A DNA stretch of 64,000 bases from assembly GCF_007856155.1 (NCBI RefSeq), contig NZ_CP042266.1:5580001-5644000 (forward strand), in the 5' to 3' direction. Position 1 is the stretch's first letter. Each line of letters starts with the position of its first letter. The DNA is from Streptomyces qinzhouensis (GTDB taxonomy: Bacteria > Actinomycetota > Actinomycetes > Streptomycetales > Streptomycetaceae). The notes beneath the pieces are model-generated. The model was not told the DNA's origin. It did not search any database and saw nothing but the letters and a program-made list of their open reading frames with translations. Of the stretch, positions 56,486-63,843 are shown piece after piece. A program made the position numbers and the translations under genes.

Positions 56486-57526
56486 ATGTTCCGTATGCCG
56501 CCCGAGTGGGCACCCCACGAACGCACCTGGATGGCCTGGCCCGGCCCCAACACCACCTTCTCCGACGAGGCCGAACTGGATGCCTCCCGGCGCGCCTGGG
56601 CCGACGTCGCCCGGGCCGTCCGCCGCTTCGAACCCGTCACGATGGTGGTCGGCCCCGGGCAGAGCGCCGGCGCCCGGGCCCTGCTCGGCCCGGACATCGA
56701 TCTCGTCGAACGGGAACTCGACGACGCCTGGATGCGGGACATCGGGCCGACATTCGTCACCGACGGCACCCGGCTCGCCGCTGTGGACTGGGTGTTCAAC
56801 GGCTGGGGCGCCCAGGAGTGGGCCTCCTGGGAGCACGACCGGAAGATCGCCCGTGCCGTGGCCGAGCTGGCGGACGTCCCGGTCCATGGCTCCCCGCTGG
56901 TCAACGAGGGCGGCGGGATCCATGTCGACGGCGAGGGCACGGTACTGCTCACCGAGACCGTCCAGCTCGGCCCGGAGCGCAATCCGGGCTGGACCAGGGA
57001 GCGGGTCGAGGCGGAGATCCACGCCCGGCTCGGCACCTCCAAGGCGGTCTGGCTGCCGCGGGGTCTGACCGCCGACTACCCGCCGCACGGGTACGGCACT
57101 CTCGGCCATATCGATATTGTCGCCGCCTTCGCGGGCCCCGGAGTGATCGTCGCCCACACCCAGCCCGACCCGGCCCACCCCGACCACGGCCCCTGTGCGC
57201 GGAACGTCGAATTCCTCCGTACGCAGACCGATGCGCAGGGGCGGCCCTTCGAGGTCGTCGAGGTGCCCGCGCCCACGGTCGTACGCGACGAGGACGGCCG
57301 GTGGACCGACTACTCGTACATCAACCACTACGTCTGCAACGGCGGTGTGGTGCTCTGTGCCTTCGGCGATCCGCGTGACGAGGAGGCGGCGGCGGTCTTC
57401 CGGCGGCTCTACCCGGACCGTGAGGTCGTCCTGGTCGACGCCCGGACGATCTTCGCCGGTGGTGGCGGGATCCACTGCATTACCCAGCAACAGCCCGCGG
57501 TGAGCGGAGACAGCGGGGGAGAATGA
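56486..57526 (+). CDS. aguA: Agmatine deiminase
   Basis: A 346-residue guanidino-modifying enzyme (agmatine + H2O to N-carbamoylputrescine + NH3). Seen: FRMPPEWAPHERTWMAWPGP at the start, the DDAWMRDIGPTF motif, VNEGGGIHVDG, YGTLGHIDIVAAF and the catalytic Cys331 in the C-terminal GGGGIHCITQQQP. The enzyme fits the agmatine/peptidyl-arginine deiminase family; specificity for agmatine is the most common assignment, not proven here. It is 44 bases downstream of ureC in the same direction, which suggests joint breakdown of guanidino and ureido nitrogen. Confidence 0.93.
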   Translation: MFRMPPEWAPHERTWMAWPGPNTTFSDEAELDASRRAWADVARAVRRFEPVTMVVGPGQSAGARALLGPDIDLVERELDDAWMRDIGPTFVTDGTRLAAVDWVFNGWGAQEWASWEHDRKIARAVAELADVPVHGSPLVNEGGGIHVDGEGTVLLTETVQLGPERNPGWTRERVEAEIHARLGTSKAVWLPRGLTADYPPHGYGTLGHIDIVAAFAGPGVIVAHTQPDPAHPDHGPCARNVEFLRTQTDAQGRPFEVVEVPAPTVVRDEDGRWTDYSYINHYVCNGGVVLCAFGDPRDEEAAAVFRRLYPDREVVLVDARTIFAGGGGIHCITQQQPAVSGDSGGE

Positions 57527-57584
57527 GGCGGTGGACGGCTCACGGGTACGGAGGGGGCCGTTCCTCCAGTGGAGGTGAGTGAGC

Positions 57585-58637
57585 ATGTCCCCAACCGCAG
57601 ACGGCTCCGGGGTGGTTGTCCCCGGCGGTACGGAACGCGCCGAGTTCGAGGCGGACACCCGGGCGCACCGGCAGTTGTACTGGACCACCGAGCCCGCGGA
57701 GCTGATCGCCGCCGTCACCGGGCATATCGCGGCGGGCCGGACGCTGCTGGCCGGCGCGGGTGACACCGGGGACGCGGCCGGGGACGCGGATACGGATACG
57801 GATACGGATACGGATACGGATACGGATACGGATGGTGCCGCGGTGGCGGTGGCCCTCGCCGAGAGCCTGCTGCTCGTGGGGCGGGTCGAACTCCTCGGCC
57901 GCCATGACCCGGAGGCCGCCCGCGCCGTCCTCCGGGAGGCCCGTACGACGGCCGCCGGTGCCGGTGACCCACTGCTGGAGGCGGCCGCCCTCGGCCTGCT
58001 GGCGCTGGTGCCCGCCGACGGCTGGGCGGAGGCCGCGGCGGAATCCTTCACCGCGGCCCGGACCCTGCTCGGGGAGGCCGGTGCCCGTGCGGCCGGGACC
58101 CTCGACTGGCTGGAGGCCATCGAGGCCGAGCGGGCCACCCGGGACGGGGAGCACGAGAAGGCGATCCGGCTGATCTCCCGGGTCGAGGGGGCCCGGGTCC
58201 GGGCGGACGACCGGCCGTTCCCGCCGTGGCTCGACTGGTGCACGACGGCCCGGATCGGCATCCTCAAGGGCCGGATCCAGCTCTCCGCCGGTCTGGTGGC
58301 CCAGTCCAGACGTACCCTGCTCTACGCGATGGCGACGGTACGCCCCGACGACCACGGCCAGCGGTCCCTGATCTACGCGGGCCTCGCCGCCGTCGAGTCG
58401 GCGGACGGCCAGGCGTACGAGTCCTGCGGCTATGCCTGCCGAGCCCTGGAGCACATCGAGGCCGGTGGCGATGTGATGGGCGTCCGGGCGGGCCTGGCGG
58501 AGTATCTGCACGACTCCTGCGTCGAGGATCTGTACGAGAGCCTGGCGTTCTTCCCGGCCGAGTCCCCGCCCGCGGCCGACATCACCGAGGTCACCCGCCG
58601 GGGCACGGGTGCCGGGCGGGCCCCGGGGATCCGGTAG
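57585..58637 (+). CDS. Hypothetical helical protein with (Asp-Thr)7 repeat
   Basis: A 350-residue protein from ATG 57585 (GGAGG at 57571-57575; GTG 57579 is an alternative two codons earlier). A Gly/Ala/Asp-rich linker near residues 60-85 contains seven Asp-Thr pairs. The rest is helical, with SLLLVGRVELLGRHDPEAAR, LEAAALGLLALVPADGWAEA, LIYAGLAAVESADGQAYESC and GYACRALEHIEAGGDV, resembling tetratricopeptide/sensor domains of some regulators. No enzyme motif is visible. It sits between agmatine deiminase and a TetR gene and may be a regulatory or accessory factor of the same unit. Confidence 0.8.
   Translation: MSPTADGSGVVVPGGTERAEFEADTRAHRQLYWTTEPAELIAAVTGHIAAGRTLLAGAGDTGDAAGDADTDTDTDTDTDTDTDGAAVAVALAESLLLVGRVELLGRHDPEAARAVLREARTTAAGAGDPLLEAAALGLLALVPADGWAEAAAESFTAARTLLGEAGARAAGTLDWLEAIEAERATRDGEHEKAIRLISRVEGARVRADDRPFPPWLDWCTTARIGILKGRIQLSAGLVAQSRRTLLYAMATVRPDDHGQRSLIYAGLAAVESADGQAYESCGYACRALEHIEAGGDVMGVRAGLAEYLHDSCVEDLYESLAFFPAESPPAADITEVTRRGTGAGRAPGIR
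57788..57829 (+). repeat. In-frame 6-bp tandem repeat (GGATAC)7
   Basis: Seven perfect copies of GGATAC at 57788-57829 encode Asp-Thr repeats inside the hypothetical protein. The period keeps the reading frame, so allele length may vary without breaking the gene. Confidence 0.95.
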
Positions 58638-58693
58638 AACGTACGGATGAATCACTTGCCCGGAGCGTCCGGCGCGGCCCTGAGGTCCGGCCG

Positions 58694-59311
58694 GTGACCC
58701 CGCCCGTCCGGCGGCGCAATATCGCCCCGCCCCGCGAGTCCGTACTCGCCGCCGCCATGGCCACCATCGCCGAACACGGGCTCGACGCGCTCACCATGGC
58801 CGGACTCGGCCGGGACGTCGGCATGAGCAGCGGCCATCTCCTCTACTACTTCGGCACCAAGGACGAACTCCTGCTGCGGACGCTGGAGTGGAGCGAGGGG
58901 CGGCTCGGCGCCGAGCGGGCCGCGCTGCTCTCCCGGCCGGCGCCCGCCGCGGAACGACTGGCCGGATATGTGGAGCTGTACGTCCCCGACGGGCCGCGCG
59001 ATCCGCACTGGACGCTCTGGCTCGAGGTGTGGAACCGCTCGGCCGGGGCGGCGGAGTCAGCCCGGGCCCGGCAGTCGGCGATCGAAGGCGCCTGGCACCG
59101 CGATCTGGTCGCGCTGCTCGCCGAGGGCGTCTCCCACGGCGAGTTCCGCCCCGTCGACCCGGACAGGTTCGCGGTCCGCCTGCGCGCCCTCCTCGACGGC
59201 CTGAGCGTCCATGTGGCCGTAGCCCTCCCCGGCACGGACCGCACCCAGGCCCTCGCCCACGTCCACGAGTTCCTCTCCGATTCCCTGCTGCCGGAGGAGG
59301 AGGGTTTTTAG
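58694..59311 (+). CDS. TetR family regulator
   Basis: A 205-residue TetR regulator from GTG 58694. The N-terminal DNA-binding domain is NIAPPRESVLAAAMATIAEH, GLDALTMAGLGRDVGMSSGH and LLYYFGTKDELLLRTLEW; the C-terminal ligand domain includes DPHWTLWLEVWNRSAGAA and FRPVDPDRFAVRLRALLDGL, which resembles BetI/TetR_C_6-like regulators. It is co-directional with the agmatine deiminase and hypothetical genes and is followed by an MHS-family permease, so control of that transporter or of the nitrogen module is likely. The ligand is unknown. Confidence 0.9.
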   Translation: MTPPVRRRNIAPPRESVLAAAMATIAEHGLDALTMAGLGRDVGMSSGHLLYYFGTKDELLLRTLEWSEGRLGAERAALLSRPAPAAERLAGYVELYVPDGPRDPHWTLWLEVWNRSAGAAESARARQSAIEGAWHRDLVALLAEGVSHGEFRPVDPDRFAVRLRALLDGLSVHVAVALPGTDRTQALAHVHEFLSDSLLPEEEGF

Positions 59312-59425
59312 GGGCGCTGGGGGTCCCCCCACGCCGCCAGGCGTAGGGGGCGGAACTGCGCGAACAACCACGACGGTGGGAAAGCCGCACTCAAGGAACA
59401 CGAAAACGGCGCTCCGCAGCAAGGA

Positions 59426-60913
59426 GTGAACGCCACACACACCAGTACGCCCTTGTCGGCCGCCGGGCCCTCCGGCACCGTGCCGGACATGCGCCAAGGC
59501 CACTGGAAGAAGATCTACGTCGGCTCCGCCGGAAACCTCGTCGAATGGTTCGACTGGTTCGTCTACGCCAGTTTCGCCACCTACTTCGCCGGCGCGTTCT
59601 TCCCCGAGGGCAACGAAACCGCCAAGCTCATGAACACCGCGGGCATCTTCGCCGTCGGTTTCTTCATGCGGCCGGTCGGCGGCTGGCTGCTCGGCCGGGT
59701 CGCCGACCGCAAGGGGCGGAAGACGGCCCTGACCCTCACCGTCACCCTGATGTCCGCCTCCGCTCTGCTGATCGCCGTCGCCCCGACCTATGCCGTCGCC
59801 GGATACGGCGGCGCCGCCGTGCTGCTGGTCGCCCGGCTGCTCCAGGGGCTCTCCGTCGGCGGCGAGTACGCGGCCAGCGCCACCTATCTGACCGAGGCGT
59901 CCGCGCCCGGCCGCCGGGGCCTCGCCTCCAGCTTCCAGTACGTCTCCATGACCGCCGGCCAGATCCTCGGCCTGGGCATCCTCCTCGTCCTCCAGAGCAC
60001 GATGTCCGAGGCCGCCCTGCACGGCTGGGGCTGGCGCATCCCGTTCATCGTCGGGGCGCTGGGCGCGGCGGTCGTCTTCTATCTGCGGCGCACCATGCTG
60101 GAGACGGAGGTGTACGAGCAGCGGGACGGCGCCCAGGAAGCCGCCCAGGGAGCCGCCGCGGAGAACGGCACCATCCGCGCGCTGCTGGCCCATAAACGCG
60201 AGGCGTTCCTCGTCGTCGCGCTGACCATGGGCGGGACCGTGGCCTACTACACGTACACCACCTATCTGACGAAGTACCTCTCCAACTCGGCCGGGCTCTC
60301 CAAGCAGACCGCGACCCTGGTCTCCTTCTGCGCGCTGATCGTGTTCGCCTGTCTCCAGCCGCTCGCGGGCGCGCTCTCCGACCGGATCGGCCGCCGCCCG
60401 CTGCTGATCACCTTCGCCGTGGGGTCCACCTTCCTGACCGTCCCGATCATGACCCTGCTGAAGCACGCGGGCTCCTTCTGGCCCGCCCTCGGACTCTCCC
60501 TGCTCGCCCTGGTGGTCATCACCGGCTATACGTCCGTCAACGCCTGTGTGAAGGCCGAACTGTTCCCGACCGGGGTCCGGGCGCTGGGTGTGGCCCTGCC
60601 GTATGCCGTCGCCAACGCGCTCTTCGGCGGTACGGCTGAGTATGTGGCGCTCTGGTTCAAGCGCTCCGGCGCCGAGTCCGGCTATTACTGGTACGTCGCG
60701 GGCTGCGCCGCGGTCTCCCTCGTCGTCTATCTCACGATGCGGGAGACCCGGGATATCGATCTTGTCGCGGTCGGCAAGGGACGCGCCGTCGAACCGGAGC
60801 CCCGCCCGGTCCCGGTCCCGGTCCCGGCCCCGGCCCCGGTCCCGGCCCAGTCCCCGGCTCAGCCTTCCGTCCAGCCTCCCGTCCAGTCTCCGGCCGGTGG
60901 TTCCGCATCGTGA
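59426..60913 (+). CDS. MHS family MFS transporter (alpha-ketoglutarate permease-like)
   Basis: A 495-residue major facilitator of the metabolite:H+ symporter family. Seen: GSAGNLVEWFDWFVYASFAT, the loop-2 motif RPVGGWLLGRVADRKGRK, QGLSVGGEYAASATYLTEAS, LQPLAGALSDRIGRRPLL and about 12 membrane spans. The C-terminal 40 residues are a Pro/Val/Gln-rich tail. Relatives take up dicarboxylates such as alpha-ketoglutarate, or shikimate and betaines. GTG 59426 sits right after AAGGA; starts near 59480 are possible but would lose only tail residues. It is the last gene of the urease/agmatine region, with a hairpin at 60916-60943. Confidence 0.92.
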   Translation: MNATHTSTPLSAAGPSGTVPDMRQGHWKKIYVGSAGNLVEWFDWFVYASFATYFAGAFFPEGNETAKLMNTAGIFAVGFFMRPVGGWLLGRVADRKGRKTALTLTVTLMSASALLIAVAPTYAVAGYGGAAVLLVARLLQGLSVGGEYAASATYLTEASAPGRRGLASSFQYVSMTAGQILGLGILLVLQSTMSEAALHGWGWRIPFIVGALGAAVVFYLRRTMLETEVYEQRDGAQEAAQGAAAENGTIRALLAHKREAFLVVALTMGGTVAYYTYTTYLTKYLSNSAGLSKQTATLVSFCALIVFACLQPLAGALSDRIGRRPLLITFAVGSTFLTVPIMTLLKHAGSFWPALGLSLLALVVITGYTSVNACVKAELFPTGVRALGVALPYAVANALFGGTAEYVALWFKRSGAESGYYWYVAGCAAVSLVVYLTMRETRDIDLVAVGKGRAVEPEPRPVPVPVPAPAPVPAQSPAQPSVQPPVQSPAGGSAS

Positions 60914-60915
60914 GA

Positions 60916-60943
60916 CACAGGGGCGGATCACCCGGCCCCTGTG
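60916..60943 (+). terminator. Hairpin after the MHS permease gene
   Basis: CACAGGGGC (60916-60924) pairs exactly with GCCCCTGTG (60935-60943) around a ten-base loop, directly after the transporter stop. It probably ends that transcript; it may alternatively belong to the cimA leader. Confidence 0.75.
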
Positions 60944-60956
60944 GCACGATGCGACC

Positions 60957-61007
60957 GTGCCTACTCTCGCCATCATTATCGGCAGCAGGCGCGCCGGTCC
61001 GCAGTGA
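60957..61007 (+). CDS. Candidate cimA leader peptide (16 aa)
   Basis: GTG 60957 encodes MPTLAIIIGSRRAGPQ and a TGA. Leu4 and three consecutive Ile codons (6-8) precede a terminator (61066-61092) upstream of cimA, the enzyme of an isoleucine precursor route. Segment 60989-60999 in this frame can pair with 61052-61062 just before the terminator (10 of 11 pairs), the same layout as in the ilvB leader. The ribosome site is weak. The peptide also resembles the first residues of NADPH-dependent FMN reductases, so a gene remnant is an alternative. Confidence 0.55.
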   Translation: MPTLAIIIGSRRAGPQ

Positions 61008-61014
61008 CAGCCTC

Positions 61015-61030
61015 GTACGGGATCCCGTAC
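61015..61030. repeat. 16-bp perfect palindrome in the cimA leader
   Basis: GTACGGGATCCCGTAC (61015-61030) is self-complementary over its full length. It lies between the leader peptide and the terminator and would form a hairpin in the RNA or act as a dimer site in DNA. Confidence 0.8.
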
Positions 61031-61065
61031 GCCGCCGCCACCGTGTCCCCAGACCCGCGCGCAGA

Positions 61066-61092
61066 CCTCTCGCATTCGCGAGGGGTTTTTTT
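61066..61092 (+). terminator. Attenuator-type terminator upstream of cimA
   Basis: CCTCTCG (61066-61072) pairs with CGAGGGG (61079-61085; one G-T wobble) around a six-base loop and is followed by seven T. It lies 118 bases before cimA, not at a gene end, so conditional termination is likely. Confidence 0.85.
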
Positions 61093-61209
61093 GATTCTCC
61101 ACTCCGTTAACGGCCCCACCCACCGCCGGAAACGGACAGCGCGAGAGGATAGGGACAAGTGGATCCATTAGTTCCGGGAGCCACTCATTCGACAGGAGCA
61201 GAACCAGCC

Positions 61210-62814
61210 ATGACGACGAAGCCGACGGTGGACGACAGCTTCCACGTCTTCGACACCACACTCCGCGACGGCGCGCAGCGCGAAGGCATCAACCTCACGG
61301 TCGCCGACAAGCTGACCATCGCCCGGCATCTGGACGAGTTCGGCGTGGGGTTCATCGAGGGCGGCTGGCCGGGCGCCAACCCGCGGGACACCGAGTTCTT
61401 CGCCCGGGCCCAGCAGGAGATCGACTTCAAGAACGCCCAGCTGGTGGCCTTCGGCGCCACCCGCAGGGCCGGATCCACCGCCGCCGAGGACGCCCAGGTA
61501 CAGGCGCTCCTCACCTCCGGCGCGCCCGTGATCACCCTGGTCGCCAAGGCCCATGACCGCCATGTCGAACTGGCGCTGCGCACCACCCTCGACGAGAACC
61601 TGGCCATGATCAGGGACACCGTCTCCCATCTCCGGGAGCAGGGCCGCCGGGTTTTCGTCGACTGTGAGCACTTCTTCGACGGCTACCGCGCCAACCCGGC
61701 CTATGCCAAGGCCGTCGTCCGCGCCGCCGCCGAGGCGGGCGCCGATGTCGTGGTCCTCTGCGACACCAACGGCGGCATGCTGCCCGCCCAGATCCAGGCC
61801 GTCGTGGCCACCGTCATCGCGGACACCGGTGCCCGGCTCGGCATCCACGCCCAGGACGACACGGGCTGCGCGGTCGCCAACACCCTCGCGGCGGTCGACG
61901 CGGGCGCCACCCATGTCCAGTGCACCGCCAACGGCTACGGCGAGCGGGTCGGCAACGCCAACCTGTTCCCGGTCGTCGCCGCGCTGGAGCTGAAGTACGA
62001 CAAGCGGGTACTGCCCGAGGGCGCGCTGGCCGAGATGACCCGGATCTCCCACGCCATCGCCGAGGTCGTCAACCTCACCCCCTCCACCCACCAGCCCTAT
62101 GTGGGCGTCTCGGCCTTCGCCCACAAGGCCGGACTGCACGCCTCCGCGATCAAGGTCGACCCGGACCTCTATCAGCACATCGACCCCGAGCAGGTCGGCA
62201 ACACCATGCGGATGCTGGTCTCCGACATGGCGGGCCGCGCCTCCATCGAGCTCAAGGGCAAGGAGCTCGGGATCGATCTCGGCGGGGACCGGGAGCTCGT
62301 CGGCCGGGTCGTGGAGCGGGTCAAGGAGCGCGAGCTCCAGGGCTACACCTACGAGGCCGCCGACGCCTCCTTCGAGCTCCTGCTGCGCACCGAGGCCGAC
62401 GGTCGGGCCCCGCGCTACTTCCGTACGGAGTCCTGGCGGGCCATCGCCGAGGACCGGCCGGACGGCAGCCACGCCAACGAGGCCACCGTGAAGCTCTGGG
62501 CCAAGGGGGAGCGGATCGTCGCCACGGCCGAGGGCAACGGCCCGGTGAACGCCCTGGACCGGGCCATGCGGGTCGGTCTGGAGCGCATCTACCCCCAGCT
62601 CGCGAAGCTGGAGCTGGTGGACTACAAGGTCCGCATCCTGGAGGGCCGGCACGGCACCGAGTCCACCACCCGGGTCCTGATCACGACCGGCGACGGCAAG
62701 GGCGAGTGGGCCACGGTCGGCGTCGCGGAGAACGTGATCGCCGCGTCGTGGCAGGCGCTGGAGGACGCGTACACCTACGGACTGCTGCGCGCGGGCGTCG
62801 AACCGGCCGAGTAG
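61210..62814 (+). CDS. cimA: Citramalate synthase
   Basis: A 534-residue HMGL-like enzyme condensing pyruvate and acetyl-CoA to (R)-citramalate, the entry of the threonine-independent isoleucine route; the family also includes related 2-isopropylmalate synthases. Seen: FHVFDTTLRDGAQREGINLT, FIEGGWPGANPRDTEFF (the GGWPG signature of CimA rather than LeuA), VVVLCDTNGGMLPAQI, LGIHAQDDTGCAVANTLAAV and the C-terminal allosteric domain with GNGPVNALDRAMR. ATG 61210 has AGGAG at 61193-61197; GTG 61159 would add 17 residues without conservation. A strong terminator follows. Confidence 0.94.
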   Translation: MTTKPTVDDSFHVFDTTLRDGAQREGINLTVADKLTIARHLDEFGVGFIEGGWPGANPRDTEFFARAQQEIDFKNAQLVAFGATRRAGSTAAEDAQVQALLTSGAPVITLVAKAHDRHVELALRTTLDENLAMIRDTVSHLREQGRRVFVDCEHFFDGYRANPAYAKAVVRAAAEAGADVVVLCDTNGGMLPAQIQAVVATVIADTGARLGIHAQDDTGCAVANTLAAVDAGATHVQCTANGYGERVGNANLFPVVAALELKYDKRVLPEGALAEMTRISHAIAEVVNLTPSTHQPYVGVSAFAHKAGLHASAIKVDPDLYQHIDPEQVGNTMRMLVSDMAGRASIELKGKELGIDLGGDRELVGRVVERVKERELQGYTYEAADASFELLLRTEADGRAPRYFRTESWRAIAEDRPDGSHANEATVKLWAKGERIVATAEGNGPVNALDRAMRVGLERIYPQLAKLELVDYKVRILEGRHGTESTTRVLITTGDGKGEWATVGVAENVIAASWQALEDAYTYGLLRAGVEPAE

Positions 62815-62822
62815 TCCCCGTG

Positions 62823-62853
62823 GGGCCCGGGCGCCGCCTCGGCGCCCGGGCCC
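62823..62853 (+). terminator. Terminator after cimA
   Basis: GGGCCCGGGCGCC (62823-62835) pairs perfectly with GGCGCCCGGGCCC (62841-62853) around a five-base loop, nine bases after the cimA stop. Confidence 0.88.
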
Positions 62854-62993
62854 ACCGATGAAAGTCGGCCAATGTGCGGGCGGACGGAGTGGGACGGGAG
62901 GGCGCGGGGATACGCTCCCCGGCTGTCCCACCGTGATCGTTCCGGCGGTTCCGGAACCGACCCCGGCCCCGGTATGAACAAAGGCGTCCCCGT

Positions 62994-63575
62994 ATGCGAG
63001 TCCTCGGCCCCGTCTCTTTCGAGCACGTCCTGACCACCTTCACCCGGGAGCATCCCTATATTCCGGATGAGGTGGGCAATACGAACGACGAAGCCGAGGA
63101 GAACCTCTGCCATGCCCAGCTCGAATTGGGCCACTGGCACCATGTGCTGCTCGACCGCGCCGAGGTGCTCGAGGTGGTGCTGCCGTGGCATACGGGGGAG
63201 TACGGCGAGACCGAGCTGATCGCCCCGGAGGGGACCACGGTCGCGGCGGCCGTGGACCGGCTCCGCTCATTGGGGGAGTCGTACCGGAGCGGCAATCCGG
63301 ACTGCGCGGCCAGGCTGGCGCACCATGCGAAGGCGCCGATGACCCCGGTCTATCTGTCGGCCCGGGCCGTGCCGGGGCCGGACTATGAGCGGCTGGCGGT
63401 ACGGGAGGGCCTGATCCATCTGGACGGGCTGCACCGGCTGCTGGCCTGGGAGCTGTACGGGCGGCTCGCCGGGGGCGTGACGGTGGAGGCGTATATGGCG
63501 AGCGCCGCCCGGAGCCATGTCGGCCAGGTCCGGACGGCGCTGGGCACCAAGGGGGAGGGCGTCAGCGGGCGCTGA
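62994..63575 (+). CDS. Hypothetical protein, possibly DUF6309
   Basis: A 193-residue soluble protein from ATG 62994. Conserved-looking blocks are VLGPVSFEHVLTTFTREHPY, NTNDEAEENLCHAQLELGHW, EVLEVVLPWHTGEYGETELI, AHHAKAPMTPVYLSAR and LIHLDGLHRLLAWELYGRLA. The last resembles the HLDGLHRLxAW motif of a streptomycete family of unknown function that I recall as DUF6309. No membrane span or catalytic signature is seen. It stands alone in the plus direction between cimA and the convergent DUF397 gene, whose end overlaps it by 14 bases. Confidence 0.8.
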   Translation: MRVLGPVSFEHVLTTFTREHPYIPDEVGNTNDEAEENLCHAQLELGHWHHVLLDRAEVLEVVLPWHTGEYGETELIAPEGTTVAAAVDRLRSLGESYRSGNPDCAARLAHHAKAPMTPVYLSARAVPGPDYERLAVREGLIHLDGLHRLLAWELYGRLAGGVTVEAYMASAARSHVGQVRTALGTKGEGVSGR

Positions 63576-63843
63576 GGAACGCTTCCCAGGCGGCGGGGGC
63601 GACGGTCAGCATCGGCCCGTCCACGACCTTGGAGTCCCGGATGTGCACGGCGGCGGAGTGGGCCGCGATTTCGACGCAATTCCCGCCTTGGTCGCTGCTG
63701 TAGCTCGACTTGTACCAGTCGTACGCCACCTCGACACAGGCACCGCCTTGGTCGCTGCTGTAGCTCGACTTGCGCCACTCATAGGCGACCTCGACGCAGT
63801 CGCCGCCTTCGCTGCCGCTGTAGCTCGACTTGAACCAGATCAT
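63562..63843 (-). CDS. DUF397 protein with triplicated motif
   Basis: A 93-residue DUF397 protein. The family motif occurs three times at a 20-residue period: WFKSSYSGSEGGDCVEVAYE, WRKSSYSSDQGGACVEVAYD and WYKSSYSSDQGGNCVEIAAH; single-copy proteins are typically about 60-70 residues. The normal C-terminal half follows (VHIRDSKVVDGPMLTVAPAAWEAFL). Such proteins are the partners of HTH/DUF5753 regulators in the WhiJ-like systems of Streptomyces, which affect development. Its ATG overlaps the stop of the HTH gene (ATGA at 63840-63843), so the pair is coupled. Confidence 0.93.
   Translation of the reverse strand: MIWFKSSYSGSEGGDCVEVAYEWRKSSYSSDQGGACVEVAYDWYKSSYSSDQGGNCVEIAAHSAAVHIRDSKVVDGPMLTVAPAAWEAFLSAR
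63683..63832 (-). repeat. 60-bp tandem repeat encoding the DUF397 motif
   Basis: A 30-base block lies identically at 63683-63712 and 63743-63772 and with changes at 63803-63832, exactly 60 bases apart. The downstream two copies are nearly identical, showing recent duplication within the gene. Confidence 0.93.

Noticed and set aside
60949..61171. Longer plus-strand frames through the cimA leader
   Set aside because: They lack a ribosome site and are Arg/His-rich without family resemblance; they cross the terminator.
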